From contig JAQXTA010000040.1 of the NCBI GenBank assembly GCA_029219245.1, positions 1-64,000 on the forward strand: a stretch of 64,000 nt of DNA, written 5' to 3'. Position numbers and translations under genes: made by a program. Below are positions 54,797 through 63,576 of this stretch, piece by piece (within the stretch, counting starts at the first letter, position 1; each line of letters starts with the position of its first letter). This DNA is from Lachnospiraceae bacterium. Its GTDB lineage: Bacteria; Bacillota; Clostridia; Lachnospirales; Lachnospiraceae. The notes under the pieces are model-generated. The model ran no database searches. It saw only the letters and a list, made by a program, of their open reading frames with translations, and had not been told where the DNA came from.

Positions 54797-55513
54797 ATGG
54801 CAATCGGTATTACAGGATTAACCTCCGGTAAGGGAGATGTATATTCCAACTTATTAAGTTCCGGCACTGTTTCATCTGCAAGCGGATTAGATGCTTTTGG
54901 CAGCACAAGCCTTTTATCTGATTATGCTTCTATCAAGAACGGAAGCTACGGCAAAATGATGAAAGCATATTATCAGAAACAGGAAGATGCCTCTGAAACT
55001 TCCTCTGACAGCAAGACCGAAAAAGAAAAAAAAGATACTGTTACCGCTTCTTCTGCCAGCAGTGCTTATAAGAGTGCAGAAAAATTAAATACGGAAGATT
55101 TTAGTGAAGAAAATAAAGACAACCTTTATACAAGCATATCTTCTTTTGTAAAAGAATACAATTCCATGATAAGGAATGCATCAAACAGTGAACTGGACAA
55201 TGTCAGAAAACAGGCTGACTGGTTAAACGATACCACCTATGCAAACTTTAAGCTTTTATCCTCCGTCGGTATTACGATGAATACGGATCGTACTTTATCT
55301 CTGGATGAGGATATTTTCAAGAAAGCAAATGTGACAACCGTAAAAAGCCTTTTTGCCGGTAACGGTTCTTATGCTGACAGGGTTTCTGCAAAAGCAAGCC
55401 AGATTTACCGCTATGCAAATGGTGGCAGCTCCATTACCGCCAAAAGCTACACCAGTACAGGCTCCTACAGCCAGACAAATACAGAAGCTTCAACCATTAA
55501 CAGTGTAACGTAA
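54797..55513 (+). CDS. Protein with a FliD C-terminal-like domain
   Basis: About 238 residues. The first 115 are low-complexity and Ser-rich (SSGTVSSASGLDAFGSTSL). The rest (ISSFVKEYNSMIRNASNSEL; FKLLSSVGITMNTDRTLSLD; VTTVKSLFAGNGSYADRVS) resembles the C-terminal domain of the flagellar cap protein FliD. Full FliD is around 500 residues or more and has other domains, so this is a short relative. No flagellar genes are in the window. AAAGGAG precedes the ATG. It may be a surface or motility-linked protein. Confidence 0.6.
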   Translation: MAIGITGLTSGKGDVYSNLLSSGTVSSASGLDAFGSTSLLSDYASIKNGSYGKMMKAYYQKQEDASETSSDSKTEKEKKDTVTASSASSAYKSAEKLNTEDFSEENKDNLYTSISSFVKEYNSMIRNASNSELDNVRKQADWLNDTTYANFKLLSSVGITMNTDRTLSLDEDIFKKANVTTVKSLFAGNGSYADRVSAKASQIYRYANGGSSITAKSYTSTGSYSQTNTEASTINSVT

Positions 55514-55594
55514 TGCTAGTGAGATGTATTTTAATAGCATATTGGAGTAATCTATACAATACATAAAAGCAAGAATAAAAATGTGACACTAAGC

Positions 55595-55628
55595 AAAATC
55601 ACCGGAAGTTTTATCTCCCGGTGATTTT
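55595..55628. terminator. Strong terminator after the FliD-like gene
   Basis: AAAATCACCGG and CCGGTGATTTT form an 11-base-pair stem followed by TT. The reverse side is A-rich, so it also ends the isomerase operon. Confidence 0.9.
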
Positions 55629-55678
55629 TTATACTAACAATGCCTTTTTATACAATTTCCCTCTCGTAATAAAACATC

Positions 55679-57163
55679 TTATGCAAACGGATTTTCGGTC
55701 GGATACGGAAGGCTCTTGGGCTGATTGTAACCAATTTCGCTTACATCCACTCCGATGTATTTAAATACTTCATACAGCGCTTTACCATAGTGTCCGAAAG
55801 CAACGGCTCCATGATGCGGGTAATTCTTCTCAATCAATACATGACGATAAAATCTTCCCATTTCCGAAATAGCGAACACACCGATACCACCAAAGGATTT
55901 GGTTGCTACCGGAAGGACTTCGCCTTCTGCTACATAGGCACGCAGAATATTGTCTGCTGTACTCTGTAAACGATAGAAGGTAATGTTGCCCGGAACGATA
56001 TCTCCCTCCAAAGTACCCTGTGTAACTTCTTCCGGAAGGCTTCTTGCCATAATCATCTGGTATTCCATGCTACACTTAGACAGCTTCTTGGAACAGGTAT
56101 TTCCACAGTGGAAGCCCATGAAAGTATCGGTAAATTTGTAATCAAATTTGCCTTCAATGGATTCCTTATACATATCCTTCGGTACAGAGTTGTTAATATC
56201 AAGCAGGGTAACGATATCATCACTTACTGCTTCACCGATAAACTCACTTAAGCATCCGTAAATATCCACTTCGCAGGATACCGGAATGCCTCTTCCTGTC
56301 AGACGGCTGTTGACATAGCATGGAACAAATCCGAACTGTGTCTGGAAAGCCGGCCAGCATTTTCCTGCAATGGCAACATATTCTCTGTATCCTTTGTGTC
56401 CTTCAATCCAATCAAGCAGTGTCAATTCATACTGAGCCAGTTTCGGAAGGATTTCCGGTTTATTGTTTCCGGCACCGAGTTCTTCCTCCATATCCTTTAC
56501 AACATCCGGAATACGAGGATCATTGGCATGCTTATTGAATGCTTCAAACAAATCCAGTTCGGAGTTCTCTTCAATTTCAACACCCAGATTATAAAGCTGT
56601 TTGATTGGTGCGTTACAAGCTAAGAAGTTTAACGGACGAGGTCCGAAAGAAATAATCTTTAAGCTGGAAAGTGCAACGATAGCGCGTGCAATCGGAACAA
56701 ATTCATGAATCATTTTTGCACAGTCCTCTGCATCACCTACCGGATATTCCGGAATATATGCCTTTACATTACGCAGCTTTAAGTTATAGCTTGCATTCAA
56801 CATACCGCAGTATGCATCACCACGTCCCTGCACCAAGTCATTCTGGGATTCTTCTGCTGCAGCCACAAACATCTTTGGTCCTTCAAAATGTTTTGCCAAC
56901 AGTGTTTCGGAAATTTCCGGACCAAAGTTTCCAAGATATACGCAGAGTGCATTACATCCGTTGTCTTTGATGTCTTTTAAAGCATTTACCATATCAATTT
57001 CGCTCTCAATAATGCAGACAGGACATTCATAAATGTCGGATGCATCATACGCTTTCTTGTATGCTTCCACCAAAGCTTTTCTTCTGTTCACTGCCAATGA
57101 TGCCGGGAAACAATCGCGGCTTACTGCTACAATACCGATTTTTACTTTTGGTAAATTGTTCAT
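55679..57163 (-). CDS. L-fucose/L-arabinose isomerase-family protein
   Basis: 494 residues. The N-terminal region (VKIGIVAVSRDCFPASLAVNRR) and the C-terminal metal-binding segments (DTFMGFHCGNTC; HGAVAFGHYGKALYEVF) place it in the FucI/AraA superfamily of aldose-ketose isomerases. It would turn an aldose into the ketose that the kinase upstream phosphorylates. It is the last gene of a three-gene operon with a DUF4867 protein and a xylulokinase-like kinase. The true sugar is not clear; D-arabinose, L-fucose and L-ribulose chemistry all fit. Confidence 0.85.
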   Translation of the reverse strand: MNNLPKVKIGIVAVSRDCFPASLAVNRRKALVEAYKKAYDASDIYECPVCIIESEIDMVNALKDIKDNGCNALCVYLGNFGPEISETLLAKHFEGPKMFVAAAEESQNDLVQGRGDAYCGMLNASYNLKLRNVKAYIPEYPVGDAEDCAKMIHEFVPIARAIVALSSLKIISFGPRPLNFLACNAPIKQLYNLGVEIEENSELDLFEAFNKHANDPRIPDVVKDMEEELGAGNNKPEILPKLAQYELTLLDWIEGHKGYREYVAIAGKCWPAFQTQFGFVPCYVNSRLTGRGIPVSCEVDIYGCLSEFIGEAVSDDIVTLLDINNSVPKDMYKESIEGKFDYKFTDTFMGFHCGNTCSKKLSKCSMEYQMIMARSLPEEVTQGTLEGDIVPGNITFYRLQSTADNILRAYVAEGEVLPVATKSFGGIGVFAISEMGRFYRHVLIEKNYPHHGAVAFGHYGKALYEVFKYIGVDVSEIGYNQPKSLPYPTENPFA

Positions 57164-57213
57164 TTCTTATTATCCTCCTTTTAACCGGGGTTACCGGTAC
57201 ATTTTCTTATTAT

Positions 57214-57837
57214 CTACTGTCTAATATCCAGGTTTTTGCCAATCAGTCCGATGTGTGCACCTGCATCCAGTCCACCTTCCGCATGGCCAATCAGCCATTT
57301 GTTCTGTGCGGTAATCAGGGAGTCTTCCCATCCCTCATGTGCTTCCTTTAACGGATAATTGGTACCTGCCGGCAATACGATTCCAACTTTGAAACCGTCC
57401 TCATTGGCACTGCAAGGTGCATAATGAAGGGTTGTTGCATAAATTTCAACAGCCGTACCTGCCGGTACTAAGAATGCTTCCATCCGGGAAGTATCATAAG
57501 TAAAATCATCAGTAATATCCTGCTGCATACCAAGCAATAGAACCGCATCCGTTGCTGCCACATTGATTTCGGAGCTTCTGTGGTATTCTACTGCATTCAA
57601 TTTGTAGTTATGACCATTGCAGTAACCTACCTGAATCGGCAGTTCACCATAGGTTCTTTTTTGTAATTCCTTCGCTGTCTTTGTTGCTTCCAATACGGCA
57701 ATCGAAGGTTCATAAGCCACGCCTTCCGGAAGTGGTGTTTCTTTTTGAATGACTTCCACCAATTCCTTAAAATCAATCTCCTGTACGACTCTGCCGTATT
57801 TACGGAATGCCGCATCTGTTACTTTCTTAATTTCCAT
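57214..57837 (-). CDS. DUF4867-family protein
   Basis: 207 residues, soluble. It has a cupin-like C-terminal half with MEAFLVPAGTAVEIYATTLHYAPC, resembling ureidoglycolate-lyase-type cupins. The family is found next to isomerase and kinase genes in Lachnospiraceae and may act on the sugar (for example as a mutarotase or lactonase-like protein), but its function is not known. It lies between the kinase and isomerase genes. Confidence 0.82.
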   Translation of the reverse strand: MEIKKVTDAAFRKYGRVVQEIDFKELVEVIQKETPLPEGVAYEPSIAVLEATKTAKELQKRTYGELPIQVGYCNGHNYKLNAVEYHRSSEINVAATDAVLLLGMQQDITDDFTYDTSRMEAFLVPAGTAVEIYATTLHYAPCSANEDGFKVGIVLPAGTNYPLKEAHEGWEDSLITAQNKWLIGHAEGGLDAGAHIGLIGKNLDIRQ

Positions 57838-57863
57838 TGGTCTGATCTCCTTCCTTTCCGGCC

Positions 57864-59333
57864 TTACTGAATCTTATTAAAAAGCTCTTTGCATGCCGGA
57901 TAAATTTCCTTAAACTGCTGATAACGTGCTTCGTATTTTTCTACCAATTCTGCTTCCGGTTCTACCGTATCCACTACCTTGACAATCTTAGCCGCCGCTT
58001 CTTCCACACTCGCATATTCTCCACATGCTACAGCTGCTAACATGGCACCACCCATTGCCGGACCTTCCTCACTTTCAATCACATCTACTTTTAAGTTAAG
58101 AATATTGGCAATCATTTTTTTCCAAAGAGGACTCTTCGCACCACCACCGCATATTTTCGTTCTTTCAATCTTGATACCAAGTGATTTTGCCACTTCAAAA
58201 GAATCTCTAAGTGCAAATGCCACGCCTTCTAAAACTGCCTGTGTCATATCGGATCTTGTAGTATCCATGGTCATACCGATAAAGGTACCTCTGGCATTCG
58301 GATTGTTATGAGGAGAGCGCTCACCCATCAGATAAGGCAGGAAATAAACATGGTTTTCACCAAGTTTCTCAATTGCCTTCTGCTCTGCCGCATAATCTTT
58401 TGTACCAATGATTTCATCCATCCACCATTTATTACAGGAAGCTGCGCTTAACATACATCCCATCAGATGATAGTGACCGTCCGCATGCGCAAATGCATGC
58501 AGTGCATTGTATTTATCTACTCCGAATTTATTGGAAGAAATGAAAATCGTTCCACTGGTTCCGAGAGAAATATTACACATGCCATCGCCTACCGTACCGG
58601 TTCCGACTGCTGCTGCCGCGTTGTCACCTGCACCCGCCGCCACCTTTACATTTTCCGGAATGCCAAGTTTCTCTGCAATCTCCGGGAGAACACAGCCTAC
58701 TGTTTCATAGCTTTCATAAATCTTCGCCAACTGTTCTTCCTTAATACCGCAGATATCGCACATCTCTTTGGACCAGCAACGGTTCTTCACATCAAAAACT
58801 AACATACCCGAAGCATCGGACACATCGGTACAGTGAACCCCTGTCAATTTGTATGCGATGTAATCCTTCGGAAGCATGATTTTCTTAATTCTCGCAAAAT
58901 TTTCGGGTTCTTTATTTTTTACCCACAGAATCTTAGGTGCTGTAAATCCGGTAAAGGAAATATTTGCCGTATATTCGGAAAGCTTTTCTTTCCCAATTAC
59001 ATTGTTCAGATAATCACATTCTTCATAAGTTCTGCCGTCATTCCACAAAATAGCCGGCCGGATTACTTCATCCTTTTCATCCAGAATAACCAGACCATGC
59101 ATCTGCCCACCAAAGCTGATTCCTGCCACCTGGCTTCTGTCAGCATCTTTGAGTAATTCCTCAATTCCTGCCATCGTCTGCTCATACCAGTCCTCCGGTT
59201 TCTGTTCTGACCAGCCCGGATGCGGGAAATACAACGGATATTCTCTGGAAACAATATTCAAAATTTTACCTTCTCCATCCATCAGAAGCAATTTTACTGC
59301 TGATGTTCCTAAATCTACACCTATGTACAGCAT
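57864..59333 (-). CDS. xylB: Xylulokinase-type FGGY kinase
   Basis: About 489 residues. FGGY-family motifs are present: the N-terminal ATP-binding MLYIGVDLGTSAVKLLLMD, the GQMHGLVILD and ILWNDGRT segments that bind the sugar, and KICGGGAKSPLWKKMIANIL near the C-terminus. It phosphorylates a ketopentose such as D-xylulose; the neighbouring isomerase suggests the real substrate may differ. ATG at 59333 has GGGAGG six bases upstream. It heads the operon and has a LacI-type operator near its promoter. Confidence 0.9.
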   Translation of the reverse strand: MLYIGVDLGTSAVKLLLMDGEGKILNIVSREYPLYFPHPGWSEQKPEDWYEQTMAGIEELLKDADRSQVAGISFGGQMHGLVILDEKDEVIRPAILWNDGRTYEECDYLNNVIGKEKLSEYTANISFTGFTAPKILWVKNKEPENFARIKKIMLPKDYIAYKLTGVHCTDVSDASGMLVFDVKNRCWSKEMCDICGIKEEQLAKIYESYETVGCVLPEIAEKLGIPENVKVAAGAGDNAAAAVGTGTVGDGMCNISLGTSGTIFISSNKFGVDKYNALHAFAHADGHYHLMGCMLSAASCNKWWMDEIIGTKDYAAEQKAIEKLGENHVYFLPYLMGERSPHNNPNARGTFIGMTMDTTRSDMTQAVLEGVAFALRDSFEVAKSLGIKIERTKICGGGAKSPLWKKMIANILNLKVDVIESEEGPAMGGAMLAAVACGEYASVEEAAAKIVKVVDTVEPEAELVEKYEARYQQFKEIYPACKELFNKIQ

Positions 59334-59357
59334 CACAAACCTCCCGTTTTTTCTTTG

Positions 59358-59371
59358 CGTGCTCGCGCACG
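59358..59371. promoter_or_regulatory. Palindrome in the kinase/LacI intergenic region
   Basis: CGTGC-TCGC-GCACG, 25 bp upstream of the kinase start. The right half extends to GCACGTTT, as in LacI-type operators. A TATAAA (59382-59377, minus strand) puts the transcription start over the palindrome, so bound repressor would block the operon. Confidence 0.55.
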
Positions 59372-59615
59372 TTTATTTTATAATAAACCTTCTTTTCCAG
59401 AAAATCAACCATTTGAAAAATTTTTGGAGAAATGTACAAAACACAGCCATTTTCATAACATCTACGCCTTACGTTTTTGGTCATAATAACGATATTGTTC
59501 ACGTTCACATTTTTTATTTGACTTGCCTGTGGCTGTATGGTAACTTAAATTCATAAAATGAAACATTTTGCGATAGGAATTTATCAGAAACGTATTATTT
59601 ACACAAGGAGAAGCT

Positions 59616-60632
59616 ATGGCAACGATTAAAGAAATTGCAGCACTTGCAGGCGTATCACGCGGCACTGTAGACCGTGTTCTGAATCACCGCGGTGCAGTGA
59701 ATCCTCAGACAGCCGAAAAGATACTGGAAATTGCACAAGCTCTAGATTATAAACCCAACAAAGCCGGTATCGTTCTTGCTGCCCAGAAACGCAGGCTGAA
59801 AATTGGTGTTGTGCTGCTTGGTCAGAACAATCCTTTTTATGACGATGTCCTTCGCAGCATCATGGAAAAAGCCACCGAATTAGAAAGCTACAACTGCACT
59901 GTCGTAATCCGCCAAACCGATTACAATCTGGAAGAACAGCTCCTTGCCATTGATGAACTTGTTTCCGAAGGTATCAACGGACTCGCTCTGTCTCCTTATA
60001 ATGCCAATGCTATCCGTTGTAAAATTGATGAATTATACGAAAAAGGTATTCCGGTTGTTACATTGAATACTGATATTGAAAATTCCAAACGAATTGCTTA
60101 TGTTGGCAGCAATTATTATCTTTCCGGTCAAACTGCCGGTGGTCTAATGCATCTTGTGACCTCCGGACAGGTTTATATCGGCATCGTCTCAGGTTCCCAG
60201 AATATTCTCTGTCATACCGAACGTATTGCCGGTTTTCACAGCGTAATAGACAACTATGAAAATATGCATATTTCCGCCACTATCATGAATCAGGATGATG
60301 ATTTTGAAAGCTACGAGCTGACTTCCCGACTGTTAAAGGCACATCCCGAAATCAATGCCCTATACTTTGCCGCAGGCGGTGTCTACGGTGGTTGTCGCGC
60401 TGTAGTTGCCTCCGGCAGACAGTATGATATTAAAATCATTACCTATGACATGGTAGAAACTACACAAAAAATGATAAAACAAGGACTGATAGCAGCAACC
60501 ATCTGCCAACAGCCCTTGTTACAAGGCTCTAAGCCTCTTGATATTCTGTTTGCAAATCTGACTACGGGAGAATCTCCTCAATCAGAGTACAATTATGTGG
60601 ATGTTGACATCCGTATCAAAGAGAATCTTTGA
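59616..60632 (+). CDS. LacI-family transcriptional regulator of the sugar operon
   Basis: 338 residues: the LacI helix-turn-helix (ATIKEIAALAGVSRGTVDRVLNHRG) and a ribose-type periplasmic-binding domain (IGVVLLGQNNPFYDDVLRSI; VTLNTDIENSKRIAYVGSNYY). The VSRGTVDRVLNxRG version is common for sugar regulators in this family. AAGGAG precedes the ATG. It diverges from the kinase operon across the palindrome at 59358-59371, which is its probable target. Its end overlaps the following convergent gene by 17 bp. Confidence 0.93.
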   Translation: MATIKEIAALAGVSRGTVDRVLNHRGAVNPQTAEKILEIAQALDYKPNKAGIVLAAQKRRLKIGVVLLGQNNPFYDDVLRSIMEKATELESYNCTVVIRQTDYNLEEQLLAIDELVSEGINGLALSPYNANAIRCKIDELYEKGIPVVTLNTDIENSKRIAYVGSNYYLSGQTAGGLMHLVTSGQVYIGIVSGSQNILCHTERIAGFHSVIDNYENMHISATIMNQDDDFESYELTSRLLKAHPEINALYFAAGGVYGGCRAVVASGRQYDIKIITYDMVETTQKMIKQGLIAATICQQPLLQGSKPLDILFANLTTGESPQSEYNYVDVDIRIKENL

Positions 60633-62304
60633 GGTATTTTTCCTCAAATTCCTCTGCGGAGCAAGGTTTTCCAAAAAGATAACCCTGAATCATATCCGGG
60701 TTGGCTCTTTTCATTTTTTCCAATTCATGCTCGTATTCAATGCCTTCCATACAAACCGATGAACCGATGCTATGCACCATATCGATGATATATCGAATTA
60801 CGGTATAGTCATATTCGTTTTCAAGTGCCTGTAATACAAAACTCCGGTCAATCTTAACTGTCTTTGCTGAAATATCCTCCAGATAACGCATATTGGAATA
60901 TCCGGTTCCAAAATCATCTATGGCAAGGCTGATGTTTTTCTCTTTCAGCTCCTGAAACAAATCCATAATACGGCTGTCCGTTTCAATATAACCGCTTTCC
61001 GTCAATTCCAGTACCAGACTATTCGGCTCAATTCCAACCTCCTTGATACACCGGTCTACATCGTGCATTAAATCACTCTTCCGAATCTGTACATAAGACA
61101 AATTGACATTCACATGAAAATCCGGTATCGTTTTTTGCCATTTCTTACAGGTTCTGGCGGCTTCCCAAAGTACATATCTTCCTACCGGAATAATCAAACC
61201 ACTTTCTTCCATAATCGGAATAAAAACAGCCGGAGAAACATTTCCATACTTCTCATCCTTCCAGCGAAGCAATGCCTCCGCCCCAATGAGCTTATAGGTA
61301 TTGGCATCCACAATCGGCTGGTAAAATACCTGAAAACCATGAAAATCGTTTGCAATATCCAGCCGGATTGCTTTTCGAATACTTAAACGCTTCAAATATT
61401 CATTATAGGCATTCCGGTCGAACAGAGCCATCTGGTTTCTGCCGTTTCTCTTTGCCTCATTTAATGCGAACTCCGTTAAACGCAAGATATCTTCACTCTT
61501 CTTGCCGACAAATTCCTCTTCCTGTTCCAAAACGCCTGCGGAAACGGTGTAAAATCCTGTATATTCCTTCTTCCGTACCATTTCGGCGACCTTACGCTTA
61601 ATGCATTGATAAATGTCCGCTGCCTTGTCCGTTGATTCTGGACAGGCATCCACAATCATAAATTCATCCGCTACCAGACGGTAAATGTCCACTCCCGAAT
61701 GAACGGTCTCGATAATGCAGTCTGCCAGTTCATGTAAAATGTTATCCCCCGCATCCAGTCCGTCTTTCTCATTGATTTCTTTAAAATTATCAATACCGAT
61801 GCGCATACAATACTTAATGGCCTGCGGATTTTTGGTAAGAATCCGGTCAATATCCTCGCGGAAACGCACTTCTTTCCTAAGACCAGTAACATTGTCCGCC
61901 TTCGCCTTCTTCCCGATTTCCCTCACTCTTCCTACCAGCAGATAGTGATTATCATCGGAAATCACAACGGTGCCGCGGCATTCAATCCATACAACCTGTT
62001 TGTCCCGACTGCACCAGCGGTATTCCATATTATGAAGCGTCTGTTTGCCGCTTGCGCACCGCTCTATATCTTTCGACAGTTCATCGTAATCATCCGGATG
62101 TACAATCTCTTTCAATACAGCACTGCAATTTTCCACATGAACAGACGGAAAGGCAAAACGTCTTACTGCTGACTGTGAAACCATCATTATATCATAGCTC
62201 AAATCCAAAACATAAAAATAAGAATCCGATGCCTTCTGGATAATCTCAAGAACTTCTATAATTTCTTCCAACGATATTCTTTGCCTAATTCCCTGTTCTT
62301 TCAT
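60616..62304 (-). CDS. PAS-GGDEF-EAL protein with a degenerate GGDEF motif
   Basis: 562 residues: a PAS domain (residues about 15-130; FYVLDLSYDIMMVSQ), a GGDEF domain in which the signature reads VADEF instead of GGDEF, so cyclase activity is unlikely, and an intact EAL domain (AEALLRW; LELTESGY; IDDFGTGYSN; KIDRSFV; GYLFGKP). It should hydrolyse cyclic-di-GMP, possibly with GTP acting as an activator at the degenerate domain. AAGGATG precedes the ATG. A palindromic operator covers its -35. Confidence 0.9.
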   Translation of the reverse strand: MKEQGIRQRISLEEIIEVLEIIQKASDSYFYVLDLSYDIMMVSQSAVRRFAFPSVHVENCSAVLKEIVHPDDYDELSKDIERCASGKQTLHNMEYRWCSRDKQVVWIECRGTVVISDDNHYLLVGRVREIGKKAKADNVTGLRKEVRFREDIDRILTKNPQAIKYCMRIGIDNFKEINEKDGLDAGDNILHELADCIIETVHSGVDIYRLVADEFMIVDACPESTDKAADIYQCIKRKVAEMVRKKEYTGFYTVSAGVLEQEEEFVGKKSEDILRLTEFALNEAKRNGRNQMALFDRNAYNEYLKRLSIRKAIRLDIANDFHGFQVFYQPIVDANTYKLIGAEALLRWKDEKYGNVSPAVFIPIMEESGLIIPVGRYVLWEAARTCKKWQKTIPDFHVNVNLSYVQIRKSDLMHDVDRCIKEVGIEPNSLVLELTESGYIETDSRIMDLFQELKEKNISLAIDDFGTGYSNMRYLEDISAKTVKIDRSFVLQALENEYDYTVIRYIIDMVHSIGSSVCMEGIEYEHELEKMKRANPDMIQGYLFGKPCSAEEFEEKYLKDSL

Positions 62305-62338
62305 TGCACATCCTTCTTTACCATTGTAATATACCTTA

Positions 62339-62367
62339 ATTTTACAAATCTACTTGACAGCTGTCAA
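62339..62367 (-). promoter_or_regulatory. Promoter and operator of the GGDEF-EAL gene
   Basis: TTGACA (62367-62362), 17-base spacer, TAAAAT (62344-62339) on the minus strand. The perfect palindrome TTGACAGCTGTCAA (62354-62367) includes the whole -35. The same core with one change lies at 53555-53568. Confidence 0.7.
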
Positions 62368-62517
62368 TGGGAATTTTGCGAACTTTTGCATATGCGATGT
62401 AAATTTTACAAAAATTTTTATTCAATTATAACAAAATTATACACAAATTCATTCTATACAAAATCTGCCCTTTTTGGTATACTTTAAGAACAAAGAACAA
62501 AAAAGAAGGGAATTATC

Positions 62518-63456
62518 ATGAGTAAAAAGAAAGTTGTTGTATCTCTTGGACACGAAGCATTAGGCTATACAACGCTGGAACAGTGGGACGCAGTAAAAAA
62601 GACTGCCAAAGCACTTGCTGATCTTGTAGAAGCAGATTATCAGTTAACCATTACCCATAGTAACGGTCCCCAGGTCAGCATGATTCACAAGGCAATGACC
62701 GAACTGCGCCGCGTTTATATCGATTATACACCGGCCCCTATGTGTGTATGTTCTGCTATGAGCCAGGGATATGTCGGATATGACATTCAGAATGCACTTC
62801 GTTCAGAGCTTCTTAGCCGAGGGATTTCCAAACCTGTCAGCACTATTCTGACACAGGTAACAGTTGATCCTTACGATGAAGCTTTTTATGAGCCAACGAA
62901 AGTAATCGGAAGATATATGTCCAAAGAAGATGCTGAGATAGAAGTGAAAAAAGGAAATTATGTCAAAGAAGAACCGGGCAAAGGGTTCCGCCGCGTAGTT
63001 GCAGCACCCAAACCGATTGATATCGTAGAAATTGATGCTATACGCACCCTTGCGGATGCCGATCAGGTTGTTATTGCCTGTGGTGGTGGTGGTATTCCGG
63101 TCATTGAACAGAATCATCTCTTAAAAGGTGCTTCCGCTGTTATTGAAAAAGACTCCATTGCCGGAAAGTTAGCCAGCGAGCTGAACGTAAATGAACTGAT
63201 TATTCTGACAAGCGTCCCTTGTGTATATAAAGATTTTGGCAGCAAAAATCAGGCTCCCATCAATCAGATGAATGTTTCCGATGCGAAAGATTTGGTAGCG
63301 AAAGGTGAATTTGAGGCAGGCACCATGCTTCCCAAAATCGAAGCCGCTATTTCCTATCTGGAAAACAATCCAACCGGAAGTGTATTGATTACTTCTCTGG
63401 ATGCTGTTTCTGATGCCATTAAAGGCAAGAACGGAACGATTATCACGATGAATTAG
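62518..63456 (+). CDS. arcC: Carbamate kinase
   Basis: 312 residues. It makes ATP and carbamate from carbamoyl phosphate and ADP. Family motifs are clear: QVVIACGGGGIPVIE, IEKDSIAGKLASELN and VPCVYKDFGSKNQ, and the C-terminal GSVLITSLDAV. No arginine deiminase or ornithine carbamoyltransferase genes are adjacent, so it could also serve allantoin or agmatine breakdown encoded elsewhere. AAGAAGGG precedes the ATG; a possible -10 TATACT lies at 62478-62483. A terminator follows. Confidence 0.95.
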   Translation: MSKKKVVVSLGHEALGYTTLEQWDAVKKTAKALADLVEADYQLTITHSNGPQVSMIHKAMTELRRVYIDYTPAPMCVCSAMSQGYVGYDIQNALRSELLSRGISKPVSTILTQVTVDPYDEAFYEPTKVIGRYMSKEDAEIEVKKGNYVKEEPGKGFRRVVAAPKPIDIVEIDAIRTLADADQVVIACGGGGIPVIEQNHLLKGASAVIEKDSIAGKLASELNVNELIILTSVPCVYKDFGSKNQAPINQMNVSDAKDLVAKGEFEAGTMLPKIEAAISYLENNPTGSVLITSLDAVSDAIKGKNGTIITMN

Positions 63457-63482
63457 CAAAAGTATAATATATGACAAAAAAT

Positions 63483-63553
63483 GAAGCAGGCATATAGGTT
63501 ATCCTGAGAGGTTTCTTTCACATCCCTTTGTAGGTAACCTATGTACCTGCTTC
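63483..63553. terminator. Long terminator hairpin between arcC and lspA
   Basis: GAAGCAGG and TAGGTTA pair with TAACCTA and CCTGCTTC in one long stem with a small internal loop and a 30-base terminal loop; followed by TTTATC. Confidence 0.8.
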
Positions 63554-63576
63554 TTTATCTCTGTTTCAAACTTTCT

